From: Leptobrachium leishanense
Lineage: Eukaryota; Chordata; Amphibia; Anura; Megophryidae
Assembly (NCBI GenBank): GCA_009667805.1
Contig: CM019063.1
Span: 57,954,881 to 58,018,880, forward strand
Reading direction: 5' to 3'
Length of the DNA: 64,000 nucleotides
Below are positions 35,901 through 42,073 of this stretch, one piece after another. The notes beneath the pieces were generated by a model. That model was not told the DNA's origin, did not search any database, and saw nothing but the letters and a program-made list of their open reading frames with translations. A program made the translations under genes and the position numbers. Each line of letters opens with the position of its first letter. The first letter of the stretch is position 1.

Positions 35901-36149
35901 TTGGGGGGGGGGGAGTTTGACGTCCCTGTTACTCAGATTCTGTTTATCTCCTCTAATCCCGTGTGCTCGTGCGTTTCATTACAGAAAGAGCCTCCTCTTC
36001 ACTGCAACACTTGTTCTACAGAGTTTTCAACGCGGAATAAACTGTTTAACCATCTGAAAACAACGGGTCACTCGTTGGCAATAAACAACCCTGCAGGGAA
36101 TGCTGCAAGCGCAAGCAAGTCTAAAAAGGAAAAGCGAAAAAACCGATAA
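2410..36149 (+). CDS. DNAJC21: DnaJ homolog subfamily C member 21 (complete, 12 coding exons)
   Basis: DNAJC21 (yeast Jjj1) is a cytosolic/nuclear J-domain co-chaperone that stimulates Hsp70 (HSPA8) and helps late 60S ribosomal subunit maturation by releasing and recycling export factors. Joining 2410-2506, 17385-17478, 22437-22560, 22866-22991, 24632-24936, 25733-25872, 27546-27633, 28912-29079, 30892-30937, 31392-31603, 34105-34186 and 35985-36149 gives 1647 nt, 548 residues plus stop, without frameshift; human is about 531. The J domain is at the N-terminus (HPD motif at residues 31-33). A charged helical region follows (about 148-285), then an acidic stretch and a C2H2 JAZ-type finger (Cys313, Cys316, His329, His335). 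A variable linker and a C-terminal finger (Cys501, Cys504, His517, His523) precede the basic tail KKEKRKNR. All junctions are GT/AG. I see no disabling change. Loss of human DNAJC21 causes a bone-marrow-failure syndrome. Confidence 0.95.
2583..2943. repeat. 44-bp tandem repeat in DNAJC21 intron 1
   Basis: About six near-identical 44-bp units starting GATCTTTACTGATTGTAGGA from 2657, preceded by one diverged unit (2583) and ending in half a unit. The near identity of copies indicates recent expansion. Starts 76 bp after the exon 1 donor. Confidence 0.92.
3050..3400. mobile_element. Two small MITE-like remnants
   Basis: 3050-3235 is bounded by inverted CCTTAAAGGGACATT / CCCTTTAAAGGGA-like ends; its interior (TCTATTCTATGG, GAGTGAGGAGCAAGTGATG) recurs at about 18838-18980. 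3255-3400 has an inverted pair around GGGAATTATGGGAGTTGTAG typical of short hAT-like vertebrate repeats. Neither codes for protein. Confidence 0.5.
3545..3612 (+). pseudogene. L2-like LINE reverse transcriptase, upstream fragment
   Basis: Translates as [18 protein letters not shown], the conserved motif just upstream of the polymerase core of L2/CR1-type LINE reverse transcriptases. The element continues at about 16440, so it was broken by the nested insertions between 3613 and 16432. Confidence 0.75.
3790..7140 (+). repeat. Left arm: about 20 copies of a 175-bp satellite
   Basis: Each unit contains CATGGATTTATATAGAGG, GATGCCCTCTATCAAACAC, GCCAAGGTGTTGATTTTTAC and AATAAGTAACTGATG. Outer copies are most diverged and inner copies nearly identical, with alternating subtypes (GAGGAGG versus GAGGTGG; TGATGTTTTTAAAG versus TGATGATTTCAAAG), indicating amplification in blocks of several units. 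No coding potential. Confidence 0.95.
7155..9875 (+). pseudogene. L1/Tx1-type LINE, 5' part with degenerate ORF1
   Basis: Frames at 7557-7720 ([20 protein letters not shown] then [10 protein letters not shown]), 7681-7893 ([18 protein letters not shown], then [15 protein letters not shown]) and about 7920-8160 ([18 protein letters not shown]) reproduce, with frameshifts, the coiled-coil, RRM-like and C-terminal parts of the L1/Tx1 ORF1 RNA-binding protein. 7155-7400 looks like its 5' leader. Sequence from 8300 to 9875 gives no recognisable ORF2 domains. The copy keeps its 5' side and lacks its 3' side, unlike the usual 5'-truncated LINE insertions. It continues for about 40 bp after the hAT element (11306-11345). 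Confidence 0.65.
10028..10320. repeat. GC-rich palindrome in hAT element A
   Basis: Arms of about 140 bp are centred near 10170. CACGTG appears on both arms (GGTCACGTGGCC at 10132 and GGCCACGTGACC at 10203). AAGGGTGAGTATTTGG lies on the right arm and its complement on the left; GGTGAGTAT matches a 5' splice-site consensus. The AsiSI/AscI-like GGCGCGCC also recurs on both arms. Confidence 0.85.
10322..11150. repeat. 21-bp array in hAT element A
   Basis: About 39 units of the type GGGGGCAAATCCATGAGACC. Because 21 is a multiple of three, several frames stay open (heptad MRPGGKS on the plus strand), producing artefactual ORFs up to 355 codons. Unit subtypes (GAGAGCTG, GAGACCTG, TGAGGGCC) occur in blocks. 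Confidence 0.93.
11345..12019 (-). repeat. Right arm, inner block: diverged 175-bp satellite (inverted)
   Basis: About four inverted, diverged copies of the same 175-bp unit (GAGGGCATCCAACTCTATAT, ATCAGTTACTTATTCAAA). They are clearly older than the copies beyond the hAT insertion, so the inner arm retains an ancestral version. Continues after hAT element B. Confidence 0.88.
12158..12615. repeat. 21-24-bp array in hAT element B
   Basis: Tandem CCCCAGCTCTCATGGATATG with variable C-runs. This is the complementary orientation of the GAGCTGGGGGC-ATATCCATG unit seen elsewhere in the window. Variable C-tracts shift the reading frame between units. Confidence 0.93.
13594..14060. repeat. Paired GC-rich palindromes in hAT element B
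   Basis: Two related palindromes lie in tandem. Each has CATTCGGACAG, CATACTTACC on the left arm and GGTAAGTATG on the right arm (13748, 14008), and CACGTG near the centre (13717, 13928). The pair is flanked by an (AC)n run at 13582. Confidence 0.85.
14218..16419 (-). repeat. Right arm, outer block: 12 inverted 175-bp satellite copies and terminal repeat
   Basis: Reverse-complement copies of the left-arm satellite (CATCAGTTACTTATTCAAAA, GATAGAGGGCATCC). They are followed by the unique terminal segment whose last bases (GAAACTAACTTCAGCCTCGT) mirror the first bases of the giant element. Confidence 0.94.
16440..17356 (+). pseudogene. L2-like LINE reverse transcriptase, downstream fragment
   Basis: Degenerate frames read [18 protein letters not shown], then [20 protein letters not shown] (the usual Asp-Phe-Ser-Ala-Ala-Phe-Asp motif with Asp to Asn changes), [23 protein letters not shown] and [10 protein letters not shown], i.e. 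the palm and C-terminal part of an L2-type reverse transcriptase. It ends with the ACATTGTAAGCTCGCTAGAG tail. Stops and frameshifts make it non-functional. It is the continuation of 3545-3612. Confidence 0.8.
17385..17478 (+). CDS. DNAJC21: DNAJC21 exon 2 (rest of J domain)
   Basis: The acceptor is at 17383-17384 (CCGGTAG) and the donor GTGAGT at 17479. Encodes residues 33-64: [15 protein letters not shown], then [17 protein letters not shown], i.e. J-domain helices III-IV. The phase-1 start completes Asp33 of HPD. An L2-like LINE remnant ends only about 30 bp upstream of the acceptor. Confidence 0.95.
17479..19094. other. DNAJC21 intron 2, 5' part without recognisable feature
   Basis: No coding exon or clear transposon boundaries. 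18838-18980 repeats the MITE remnant seen at 3140-3220. 18000-18140 is GCGCAATTAGC-rich sequence reminiscent of the MITE at 23880-24549. Confidence 0.4.
19095..19543. mobile_element. PIF/Harbinger-type MITE, copy 1
   Basis: Inverted ends GGCTGGTGTCAGACGAGCG and CGTCTGACCCTAGCC, with TAA left and TTA right (one mismatch) as a 3-bp target duplication. The interior is rich in ACGTCCGT/ACGGACGT motifs. Member of the same family as copies at 41625, 58754, 59253 and 62521. Confidence 0.8.
19675..19790 (+). pseudogene. Fragment of a retroelement tail ([16 protein letters not shown])
   Basis: Encodes [19 protein letters not shown] then [10 protein letters not shown], a peptide recurrently encoded near the 3' end of a common amphibian LINE-like repeat. 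Its usual terminal sequence (CGACATTTTCTATGTT) appears at about 22003, suggesting the copy was split by the insertions between. Confidence 0.55.
19800..20319. repeat. GC-rich inverted repeats and start of an outer CAGCTC array
   Basis: 19800-20165 is a set of palindromes of GCAGCCTCTACCCG, GGATGCGCACGCAGCAGCC and complements, the same module as at 55310-55605. 20175-20319 starts an array of GTGAGCTGGGGGCAAATATA-type units interrupted by hAT element C and resumed at 21217. Confidence 0.75.
20328..21216. mobile_element. hAT element 'C' with array and palindrome cargo
   Basis: Ends TAGGGCTGTGCAATTAATTG / ATATTGCACAGCCCTA with a perfect 8-bp duplication ATATATAC (20320-20327, 21217-21224). Subterminal AATCGCAATCGCAA repeats. 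The interior has a GC-rich palindrome (20415-20549, with CACGTG at 20464) and a 21-bp array (20620-21080). Its termini differ from elements A/B beyond the shared TAGGG hAT start. No transposase. Confidence 0.92.
20620..21080. repeat. 21-bp array in hAT element C
   Basis: Units CTGGGGCAGTATATCCCTGC (plus G). Early units end in CCATGTGCTG, middle units in CCCTGCGCTG and late units revert, so the CCCTGCG subtype is a recent central expansion. Produces artefact ORFs on both strands. Confidence 0.94.
21217..21385. repeat. Outer CAGCTC array, right part
   Basis: Units of GTGAGCTGGGGGCAATATAT about 28-30 bp long, with variable TA runs. This is the continuation of the array at 20175-20319, into which hAT element C inserted. 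Confidence 0.85.
21505..21998 (+). pseudogene. L2-like LINE, 3' end with tail
   Basis: Encodes [32 protein letters not shown] and [13 protein letters not shown], the C-terminal end of L2-type ORF2. It is followed by the 3' UTR (ATTGTAAGTTCCCATGGGAA, GTAAAGCGCTGCGGAATATG, CGCTTTATAAATAAAGATTA). It is 5'-truncated as usual for LINEs, and broken by stops. Confidence 0.8.
22437..22560 (+). CDS. DNAJC21: DNAJC21 exon 3
   Basis: The acceptor follows TTTCTTTCAG and the donor is GTAACC at 22561. Encodes residues 64-105, including [12 protein letters not shown], then the [12 protein letters not shown] segment and [14 protein letters not shown], matching the conserved post-J region of vertebrate DNAJC21. 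Confidence 0.95.
22866..22991 (+). CDS. DNAJC21: DNAJC21 exon 4
   Basis: The acceptor is TCTTTCAG at 22858-22865 and the donor GTACGT at 22992. Encodes residues 106-147: [17 protein letters not shown], then the acidic [20 protein letters not shown] stretch. Separated from exon 3 by a short 305-bp intron. Confidence 0.95.
23592..24549. mobile_element. MITE with GGGCCCTATTACATTCTT ends, plus a partial copy
   Basis: 23880-24549 is bounded by GGGCCCTATTACATTCTT and its inverse, with ACT on both sides as a possible 3-bp duplication; the interior is GCGCAA/TTGCGC-rich. 23592-23700 duplicates an internal piece (GGGAAATTGCGCTCGTAAAA, ACCGTTGC-CGCAGAAATCAG). Lies in DNAJC21 intron 4. Confidence 0.7.
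24632..24936 (+). CDS. DNAJC21: DNAJC21 exon 5 (charged helical region)
   Basis: The acceptor is CACCCTGCAG and the donor GTAAGC at 24937. This is the largest exon, residues 148-249: [20 protein letters not shown], then a highly charged, probably helical or coiled-coil segment rich in Lys, Arg and Glu ([14 protein letters not shown] and [20 protein letters not shown]). This resembles the ribosome-associated ZUO1-type charged region. Confidence 0.95.
25067..25200. mobile_element. Short hAT-like MITE
   Basis: CAGTGGTCAGCAACCTCGGC at the left and AGAGCCAAGGTTGCCGACCC at the right, around CATGATGCTCAGCC, is a widespread vertebrate non-autonomous hAT form. Related copies at 26085-26225, 36722-36850, 37895-38035 and 38245-38330. 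Confidence 0.7.
25480..25672. mobile_element. Short hAT MITE (TAGGGATGCACTGAAA ends)
   Basis: Inverted ends TAGGGATGCACTGAAA and TTTCGGTGCATCACTA, 193 bp. The central palindrome CTGGGCCTGGAGG / CCTCCAGGCCCAG has no array. The flanking 8-mers do not match cleanly, so the target duplication has decayed. Intron 5 of DNAJC21. Confidence 0.7.
25733..25872 (+). CDS. DNAJC21: DNAJC21 exon 6
   Basis: The acceptor is GTTTTGAAG (25724-25732) and the donor GTCAGG at 25873. Encodes residues 249-296: [20 protein letters not shown] then [21 protein letters not shown]. Ends in phase 1. Confidence 0.94.
26877..27425 (+). mobile_element. tRNA-derived SINE with an L2-like LINE tail
   Basis: The head has a box-A-like GGATGGAGTAGCGGTAAC and a box-B-like AGGTTTGAATCCCAGCC with tRNA spacing. 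Similar tRNA-like segments recur at about 27020 and 27165. The 3' end (GATTGTAAGTTCCCTTGGGA, GTAAAGCGCTGCAGAATATG, CTAAATAAAGGATAACAATA) matches the tail of the L2-like LINE at 21850-21998, the expected arrangement for a SINE mobilised by that LINE. Intron 6 of DNAJC21. Confidence 0.75.
27546..27633 (+). CDS. DNAJC21: DNAJC21 exon 7 (first half of zinc finger 1)
   Basis: The acceptor is CCCTAACCAG and the donor GTAAGG at 27634. Encodes residues 296-325, an acidic lead-in ([13 protein letters not shown]) followed by CPACDK, the Cys pair of the first JAZ-type C2H2 finger. The finger is split by the intron before its histidines. Confidence 0.94.
27735..28630. mobile_element. hAT element 'D' (TAGGGATGCAACTAACG ends)
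   Basis: Left end TAGGGATGCAACTAACGATT, right end AGTTGTTTCAGCCCTA, perfect 8-bp duplication CTGACATC (27727-27734, 28631-28638). 896 bp, no transposase and, unlike A-C, no minisatellite cargo. Intron 7 of DNAJC21. Confidence 0.9.
28655..28735. repeat. Dispersed AAAGTATTTTACCAGGAAGG repeat
   Basis: Shares AAAGTATTTTACCAGGAAGG and ATACATTGAGATTTCTCTCG with copies at 43118-43178 and, inverted, at 43790-43860 and 55806-55862. A short retroelement tail-like repeat ending in an ATTTATTTATAA stretch. Confidence 0.7.
28912..29079 (+). CDS. DNAJC21: DNAJC21 exon 8 (second half of zinc finger 1)
   Basis: The acceptor is TTTCCTCAACAG and the donor GTAAGT at 29080. Encodes residues 325-381: [20 protein letters not shown] supplies zinc-ligand histidines 329 and 335, followed by a Glu-rich tail. 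Confidence 0.95.
29108..29891. mobile_element. MITE of the AGGGTTATTC family, with nested L2 tail
   Basis: Inverted ends AGGGTTATTC / GAATAACCCT. The interior carries GTGAATTCACTATTCACCGC and a TTCGGCG-rich sequence shared with 42775-42975, 44900-47205 and 47337-48071. 29392-29572 inside it is an inverted copy of the L2-like LINE 3' tail. Intron 8 of DNAJC21. Confidence 0.65.
30892..30937 (+). CDS. DNAJC21: DNAJC21 exon 9 (46-bp basic micro-exon)
   Basis: The acceptor follows TTTTTTTTCCCCCAG and the donor is GTATGT at 30938. Encodes residues 381-396, [16 protein letters not shown], a lysine/arginine cluster equivalent to the basic KLSKKQKKKK-type segment of mammalian DNAJC21 and a possible nuclear or nucleolar localisation signal. 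It was placed because phase and sequence both fit. Confidence 0.9.
31392..31603 (+). CDS. DNAJC21: DNAJC21 exon 10 (variable linker)
   Basis: The acceptor is TCCACTGACAG and the donor GTAAGT at 31604. Encodes residues 397-467: [15 protein letters not shown], then a low-complexity Pro/Thr/Glu/Asp-rich linker, equivalent to the NYDDNFNVNG-type linker of mammals. This is the least conserved exon, supported by splice phase and position. Confidence 0.88.
31779..32700. mobile_element. piggyBac-type non-autonomous element, copy 1
   Basis: Left end (TCAA, mutated TTAA) CCCCTTCCCGACCGC, right end GGTCACTATGGGG followed by intact TTAA at 32701. The interior shares long blocks with copies at 50316 and 57665 (GATGTCAGCCAAGCCTCC, GGCTCAGCAGTGAAGGGGTT, GTCCATTTAATGG). 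922 bp, no transposase. Intron 10 of DNAJC21. Confidence 0.85.
32735..33050. mobile_element. MITE with AAGCCGGGGTCAGACGAGCG ends
   Basis: Inverted ends AAGCCGGGGTCAGACGAGCG / GTCTGACTCCGGCCTT, resembling the Harbinger family nearby but with different flanks. The interior has ACGTCC repeats. Target duplication unclear. Confidence 0.6.
33109..33569. mobile_element. hAT element 'E' (CAGGGCTCAAAATTTC ends)
   Basis: Inverted ends CAGGGCTCAAAATTTC / GAAATTGTGAGCCCTG with a perfect 8-bp duplication CTATAGAT (33101-33108, 33570-33577). 461 bp with a small GCTGCACGGTGGCAG palindrome, no coding capacity. Confidence 0.9.
34105..34186 (+). CDS. DNAJC21: DNAJC21 exon 11
   Basis: The acceptor is CCCCCCATCCAG and the donor GTATGT at 34187. 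Encodes residues 467-494: [20 protein letters not shown] then QSENQAE, matching the PKGKKTKDMKK basic motif of other vertebrates. The 1.4-kb C/T tract begins about 80 bp downstream. Confidence 0.9.
34265..35700. repeat. 1.4-kb pure C/T minisatellite in intron 11
   Basis: Uninterrupted pyrimidine-rich array of CCCCCCTTTCTGTCCCTCTC units, 18-26 bp. The only purines are the single G of each TCTGTCC and a few A in CCCCATTTC variants. All frames are open on both strands because A and stop triplets are absent, giving meaningless ORFs over 500 codons. It ends about 285 bp before the exon 12 acceptor. Confidence 0.95.
35985..36149 (+). CDS. DNAJC21: DNAJC21 exon 12 (zinc finger 2 and C-terminus)
   Basis: The acceptor is TTTCATTACAG at 35974-35984. 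Encodes residues 495-548: [19 protein letters not shown] then TTGH (C2H2 finger) and the hallmark lysine-rich end [11 protein letters not shown] before TAA at 36147-36149. Confidence 0.95.
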   Translation, partial: KEPPLHCNTCSTEFSTRNKLFNHLKTTGHSLAINNPAGNAASASKSKKEKRKNR

Positions 36150-37266
36150 CTGCGTCCTAGGACCTGAACTGCCAATAAACGGCTTATACCCATCAGCAAT
36201 GTACTGTACACACAGCGAACATGTGCGAGCCTGGAATCGGGCTGATGGTGCTAAACTCCTGCTTCAATCTGGGTTTGACATGATGATTTGTTGTCTACTG
36301 CACAGTCCTCAGTCCTGACCATCTGTAAATGATCCCTGGTGCTGAAGCGAGAGATTTAACCATCTGAGAGACATCCTGCCGGCTGTTTGAACGTGGGGTT
36401 CAACGCCAGGCTCCTTCCTATCCGTATGCTTCACTTTTTTGGTGGAGTGTTGTACTGATCCCGTGTGACTTTCTGGACACTCCCGAGTTGGGGAAATGCC
36501 TTTTTTCTTTCCCAGAAGGTTGATCAATGCATTAAAAATATGCAAAATAAGTTCAAGCGACCCCCTGTGCCGCTGCTTCCGTAACGTCCGCAGCAAGGTG
36601 GCATAGCAGCTTCGACATGCAGTGCACGAATCATGGCGCTCTTCTATGCAAATCAGCGTGCCTTGCGTGCAACACTGTCGTTTCTTCCTTTACAGGCATC
36701 ACGGTGGTTGCAGATGCTTCAAAGCAAGGGTCAGCAACCTCGCCCCCTCCGAATGTTTTTCATCCACAACTCCCATGATGCTCAGCCACTCATTAGGTTG
36801 GCTGGGCTCATGGGAAATGTAGTCTCAAAACATCTGGTGGGCCTAGGTTGCTCTAAAGGGATCTTTATACCTGTAGAGGTCGTTCTTTGTCGGACGCGTT
36901 TCGCCATGCAGATTACGTTATTTATAGTAGTGATTTAATCAGATTTTCGTCCAGGAGCTTCGAGCGTCTTTTTAAACTTCCTACGATTTTCTTCAGGCAA
37001 GAAAATAAAAAATACTTGCATTAACCCACTTGAGTTTGATGAACTCGAATCTGCAGATCTATTTCCCTGTGAGGCAGATTGTATTTTATTTATTTTTAAT
37101 CATCCGTGTGTTGTTGCTATTAACCCTTCGCTGCCATGATCAAGTGAGTTCACTACGATCTTCAAAAGCACAAACAAGTGCCCGAGACAGAGTTGGCTCG
37201 ATCTTTACTCACGCTGGAGGATGGAAAACGAGTTTTTTGTTTTATTGCAAATAAATTACGTTTCTT
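36150..37266 (+). other. DNAJC21 3' untranslated and downstream region
   Basis: AATAAA at 36174-36179, only 25 bp after the stop, could give a very short 3' UTR. Further AATAAA hexamers near 37007 and 37247 could terminate longer transcripts. The stretch also holds a short hAT-like repeat (about 36722-36850). I see no further coding exon. Confidence 0.5.
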
Positions 37267-37269
37267 TTA

Positions 37270-37732
37270 CTGGCCATTAAGAGTGTAAGCTCACCTGCCA
37301 ACGTCAAGGCACCTCTAATGAAGGGGAGTCCTATCCAAAAACATGAAGCCACAGGCTGCTGTGTAGCCAACCGTCACTGCTCACGCTGCTTTTCAGTCAT
37401 GAGGTAGACTGGTGGGCTTTTATTTAATGCCCCCCCAGAAACAAAATACACCTTGGGACCCAGCTCCTCCTGTACTATGTATGTTTGATTGTACTTCCAG
37501 CCAGGTCATCATTGCAGCATGTTCCGCTCCGTGTCTTTGTTTTTTGATCCCAAGGTGGATTTGTTTCTGGGGGGGCATAAATAAAAGCCCACCAGTCTAC
37601 CTCATGACTGAAAAGCAGCATGAGCAGTGATGGTTCGCTACACAGCAGCCTGTGGCTTCATTTTGGATAGGACTCGCCCTCATTAGAGGTGCCTTGACGT
37701 TGGCAGGTGAGCTTACACTCTTAATGGCCATT
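37270..37732. mobile_element. Long-arm foldback element
   Basis: The left arm begins GGCCATTAAGAGTGTAAGCT and the right arm ends with the inverse (AGCTTACACTCTTAATGGCC), about 200 bp each, joined by a short loop near 37480-37550. The arm sequence recurs in part at 26588-26650 (GTAAGCTCACCTGCCAAGGC). Lies just beyond the DNAJC21 3' region. Confidence 0.85.
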
Positions 37733-38815
37733 AACAAAAGCCAAAGCCTCTAATTGTGTTTTAGTTTCACACGGTGTAATGGGAATAAGCGCTGATGACA
37801 TTTTTCTTGTTATGTTTTATACATGTTGCCTGGCTGGATACAATTTAGTGGTTGCAGACGCCCCATCGGGGAATAGGCGCGACCCCCGCTCCTCTTAAAC
37901 CTGGGGTCAACAACCTTGGCTCTCTGTTTGGTGAACTACATCTCCCAAGATGCTCTGTCATCCATTAGGCTGACTGAGAACATGGGAAATGTAGTTCCCA
38001 AAACATCAGGGAGCCAAGGTTGCTGACCCCGACCTAAACAAATTACGTTTGGCAAATGGGCTGCAGGATATGTCCCTATAGTTACAATACATTGAGGATT
38101 CTGCAAATGACCAGTCTGAGACTTTCCACTGACTTTCTCAATGTGGTTCTGAGACTGACCAGCAGCGGGAGGTCTCTACTCCTCAAATAATGCATACAGC
38201 ATCTAAATCAGGCTTTCCCAACACTATCCTCCGGACCCTCTAACACAGGGCTGTCAAACTGGCCCCCCCCCCCCCCGATGTTGATGCCTACATTGCTACA
38301 GAATTCTTTAATTGCAATAGAGGGTAGAGGTTTGTGTTTCGTAACAAATCGCAATTCATCCAAAAATTCCGCTAATTTGTCCTTCTGAAATGACGGATCT
38401 TTTTCGTCTGAATTGCATTTGAAACTAAATGTTTTGTAACAAATCGATACGTTAAAACAAATTGATTTTCGTTATGACTTCACGCACAGTAGACTTTTTT
38501 TTTTCTCTCTCTCCATTTACCTGTGCGGTGCTGAGTATATTGGATTCAGAGCCACAGGGCAATCGACAGTGAAATAACGGCGCACTTAGGCGATTTGTAC
38601 ATAGCAATCATTTATTTAAATGGTTCTCTATGGGGCAATTTTGCTGTCGACGAAGTATGCCGAACTGCACTGGTTTGCCTGTCAATTGACCTGTGGTTTT
38701 GAATCAAATATATTCACCACCACAGGCCAATTGACAACGAAGTACAGTGCAGTTCGGCAGCAGCAAAATTGTCCCACAGGAAACTTTTATTTCAATGGTT
38801 CTCTAAGGTGAAAAA
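37733..38815. other. Intergenic sequence with short hAT-like remnants
   Basis: 37895-38035 and 38245-38330 are short hAT-like copies. 38335-38780 contains two imperfect inverted segments around CAATTGAC/GTCAATTG. I see no gene. Confidence 0.4.
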
Positions 38816-38816
38816 A

Positions 38817-38960
38817 AATCTCTGGGTGACCGTTCAGAATCTCGGGGTCTCTGGGTGACTGTTCAGAATCTCGGTCTCTGGGTGTATGTTCAGAATCTTG
38901 GGGGTCTCTGGGTGAATGTTCAGAATCTCGGGGGTCTCTGGGTGAATGTTCAGAATCTCA
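38817..38960. repeat. 28-bp tandem repeat
   Basis: Five units of TCTCTGGGTGAATGTTCAGA followed by ATCTCGGGG, with small length variation. Confidence 0.9.
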
Positions 38961-39235
38961 AGGTCAGGGCCGCAAAGGATCACATCTGTGCATGCGCGCA
39001 GCTCTGATCCATTGTTCTGCGCAGGTGCTATGTGACTTGCGTATGTAAAGTTTGCAAGTCCCCTTGCGGTGCAATTTGCATTTCATTCACTACTCAAGTA
39101 GCACAGGAAACACAAACAGCGCAAAAAAGCCTTTGGGACTGGAAGAGAAGCTGTGTGCGGTGAGGGTCAAAAGGTGAGTAAAATGTGGCGAAAATAAATG
39201 GACGGAGGCCGTCAGCAGCCTCTGCCCAATTATTT

Positions 39236-39955
39236 AACCCTTTCACTGCTGGGCCATTGCACCTCTGTCCTGAGCTCATTTTGACTGGTTTGTGCTCATT
39301 CTGTTTTATTGTAGGACCCAGGCAGGTTATATATCCTTATTTTCAGCAGATTCAGAATATATCATTATTGTATGTATACATCATGTCCTGTCACAATGCT
39401 GTAACAAATGTTAAAAAAATTATTTATTTCTATTCTGATTTCAATCATTTACAGTGTGTACAATTTATTTTTTTCACACTTTATGACCACAAAGGTTTGG
39501 ATGATACTCTATGGGGTATTCTTGTGAAATTAGAAATGGGATCCTGCTACTGTATTTTTCTGACAAAATACACGATTTTAACTAAAACTGAAAAAACAAG
39601 TTTTTTTCGCTTGTATTTTGACGCATTGTGTTTTATGAATAAAATGACTATAAAACACTGACCTTGCTTGTGGCGTAGGAATTGAGAAAGTGAGTAACGG
39701 CAGTGGTATTGCTCATTTTATATGTGACAAATGGACAATGCTATTGCTTTGGAACATAAACAAGAATTTAATTTTTTTAGAAAAACTGACAAAAGATTTT
39801 TTTTATGTGCATGGTCATGTTTGGTATCTGTCCAAAGGCAAGACTCCAACCTGTCTAATGACACCTACCATGACTTTGTGGGGTCTTAATAATGGAAATA
39901 CAGAGGTCCAAGGCCCCACACTCGCACATCGGTGCTGCGGCTTGTTTTTTTAGAT
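39236..39955. mobile_element. piggyBac-like remnant
   Basis: Starts TTAACCCTTTCACTGCTGGG, the TTAA-plus-CCC start of piggyBac-type termini. It continues as AT-rich sequence without transposase. The right end was not found, so it may be truncated. Its ORFs (up to 158 codons) match nothing I know and look incidental. Confidence 0.45.
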
Positions 39956-40103
39956 GGACCAATGCATAATAACAGACGACACCAAAAAGAAGGAAAGCGC
40001 CTCTAGATCCCCAGAGTACCTGACCGGGTACTATCTGCTATATCATAAAGATCCTTTATATATCCCAGCATAGGATATGCAGAGTAAATATAGAAGGTAT
40101 ATA

Positions 40104-41270
40104 CACTGGCCAGATTATTATGACCACCCCATCAGTACTTCGTTGGGCCGCCTTTTTCCTACAATACTGCAGCAAATCTTGGCATTGACTCCACGAGATG
40201 TTGAAAGGTGATGCGAGGAATCTGACACCATGCCTGATGAATAGCACTGTCCAGTTCTGTGAGATTTGATGGTTGTGGAACCAGCTGCCTGATGGCTCTT
40301 TCAACTTCGTCCCACAAATGCTCAATTGGATTGAGATCTGGTGATTGTGGGGGCCACCTAAAGCAAGGTAAATTCTCCCTCATGTTCTTGAAACCACTCT
40401 TGCACAATACGAGCACCGTGGCATGAGGGTGCATTGTCTTGTTGGAAGAAGCCATCTCCATTGGGATACGCCATCAACGCGATAGGATGAACTCGATCAT
40501 CAACTATGCTTTGGTAGGTTGTGCTATTCAGACGTTGTTCCACACAAATTAAAGGGCCCCAAACCATAACACTGCCCCCACCAGCTTGAAGGGTTGTACT
40601 CCTGCATGTGGGGTGCTGCTTTCATGCGGTTTCTGCCAAATTCTCTGCCATCTGCATGATGCAACTGGAAACGTGATTCATCAGACCACATGACTTTTTT
40701 CCGATGCTTGACTGTCCAATCCTTGTGTTCCTGTGCGAATTGGAGACATTTTATCTTGTTAATTGCAGACAGCAAAGGTGTTTGAACAGGTCTTCGGCTT
40801 CCATATCCCATACGATGCAGCGTACGGCAAACAGTGCATTCTGAGATCATTTGAGAGGATCCCTGATTAAGATCTGCAGTAATTTGATGCACTGTCGCCC
40901 TTCTGTTGTCTTGTACCAGTCTTGCCACTCTCTGTTCTGCTCTAACCTTGACGGCCACAATTCGCACGTTCAGACCCAGATTTTCGGCTGACAGTCCAGT
41001 CGTTAAACACTTTAACAACAGCTGCTCTTGAACATTTAACGGTTTCTGCTGTTTTGCTGATACTCGCTCCATGACTCCGAGCGCCAACAATCATCCCACG
41101 TTCAAAGAATGTTAAATCGCGTTGTTTACCCATAACTTCAGAAAAAAAACCACTTCTACTGTCGTGGTAAACAACCTGCTTCCCTATTTATAATGGTCTG
41201 GCCCTCTAGCAACTTCAGTGCCAAATTATACCTAATTTGCCTAAAAAGGTCAGGTGGTCATAATAATCTG
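40104..41270 (-). pseudogene. Tc1-like transposon 1 with frameshifted transposase
   Basis: Inverted ends CACTGGCCAGATTATTATGA / GTGGTCATAATAATCTGGC in a TA-rich site. On the minus strand the transposase reads MGKQRDLTFFERGMIVGARS (helix-turn-helix), RTLHRMGYGSRRP, VMWSDESRFQLH (first Asp), NGDGFFQQDNAPSCHGA (second Asp) and SPDLNPIEHLWDEVE (Glu), i.e. a DD34E Tc1 transposase, but spread over at least three frames with a stop near 40944. It is therefore dead. Nearby ORFs are shards of this one gene. Confidence 0.88.
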
Positions 41271-41624
41271 GCATATATATATATATATACACTAATAGTG
41301 TAGTTTTGTGTTGTAAGACAGGGAGTGTGGTATTGACACAGATAAAAATGGCATTGAAACCGTTACATGTTATATGTTTCATATATTAATATTTTATAGC
41401 GACTGTGTGGATTTGAGACTATTCAACACTGGCATTTGCACAGTTAAAGCGCACCGTCTAGCTGAACATACTTTATGTACTGCAAGATGGTGCGGTGGTG
41501 AACAGGTTAATGAACACACTTGTTTTACCACCTTGCCTTTTAAAAAAAAAAAGGGGTTTTGAGGCGCCGGGGTTTAAAGTTTCTGCAGATGTTTCAATTA
41601 AAGTGAATGCTGTGCGGTCCTTTA

Positions 41625-42073
41625 GGCTGCTGTCAGACGAGCGTAGTGTTCACGTCCGTGATTGCGCCTAAAAGTACGTCCGTGATGGCATGAAAGAAAG
41701 TCCATTGGAGCCCGACACACGAAGTACGTCCGCACTGAACTGCGGACGCATGACGGACGCTGCAAACGGACGCAGGTTAGGCAAGAACGTAATACTGCTA
41801 GAACGGACGTGCAGAGTGCGCCACGTCCGCAACGTCTGCATAGCTTTGTGTGTGAGTGATGGAGCATGGTCAGACGGACTGCATTTATACGTCCAGCATT
41901 TTTGACGGACAGAATGTTTTTTCATTGTAATTTATTTTTCCCTCCTACATCCGTCAAAAAATAACTTCAGTGAAAAAACGGACTGTGTGACCACTACTGC
42001 GTCATCCGTACTGACGATGTCCGTACTGCACGGACGTACAGTCCGTAGAAATCACGCTCGTCTGACCCTATCC
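41625..42073. mobile_element. PIF/Harbinger-type MITE, copy 2
   Basis: Ends GGCTGCTGTCAGACGAGCG / CGCTCGTCTGACCCTATCC, 3-bp duplication TTA on both sides (41622-41624, 42074-42076). About 449 bp, closely related to copy 1 across the interior (CGTCCAGCATTTTTGACGGA). Confidence 0.85.

Noticed and set aside
39185..39661. 158-codon ORF as a gene
   Set aside because: AT-rich hydrophobic translation inside a piggyBac-like remnant, with no domain or splice context.
40159..41133. Four minus-strand ORFs as separate genes
   Set aside because: They are frameshifted parts of a single dead Tc1 transposase between matching terminal repeats.
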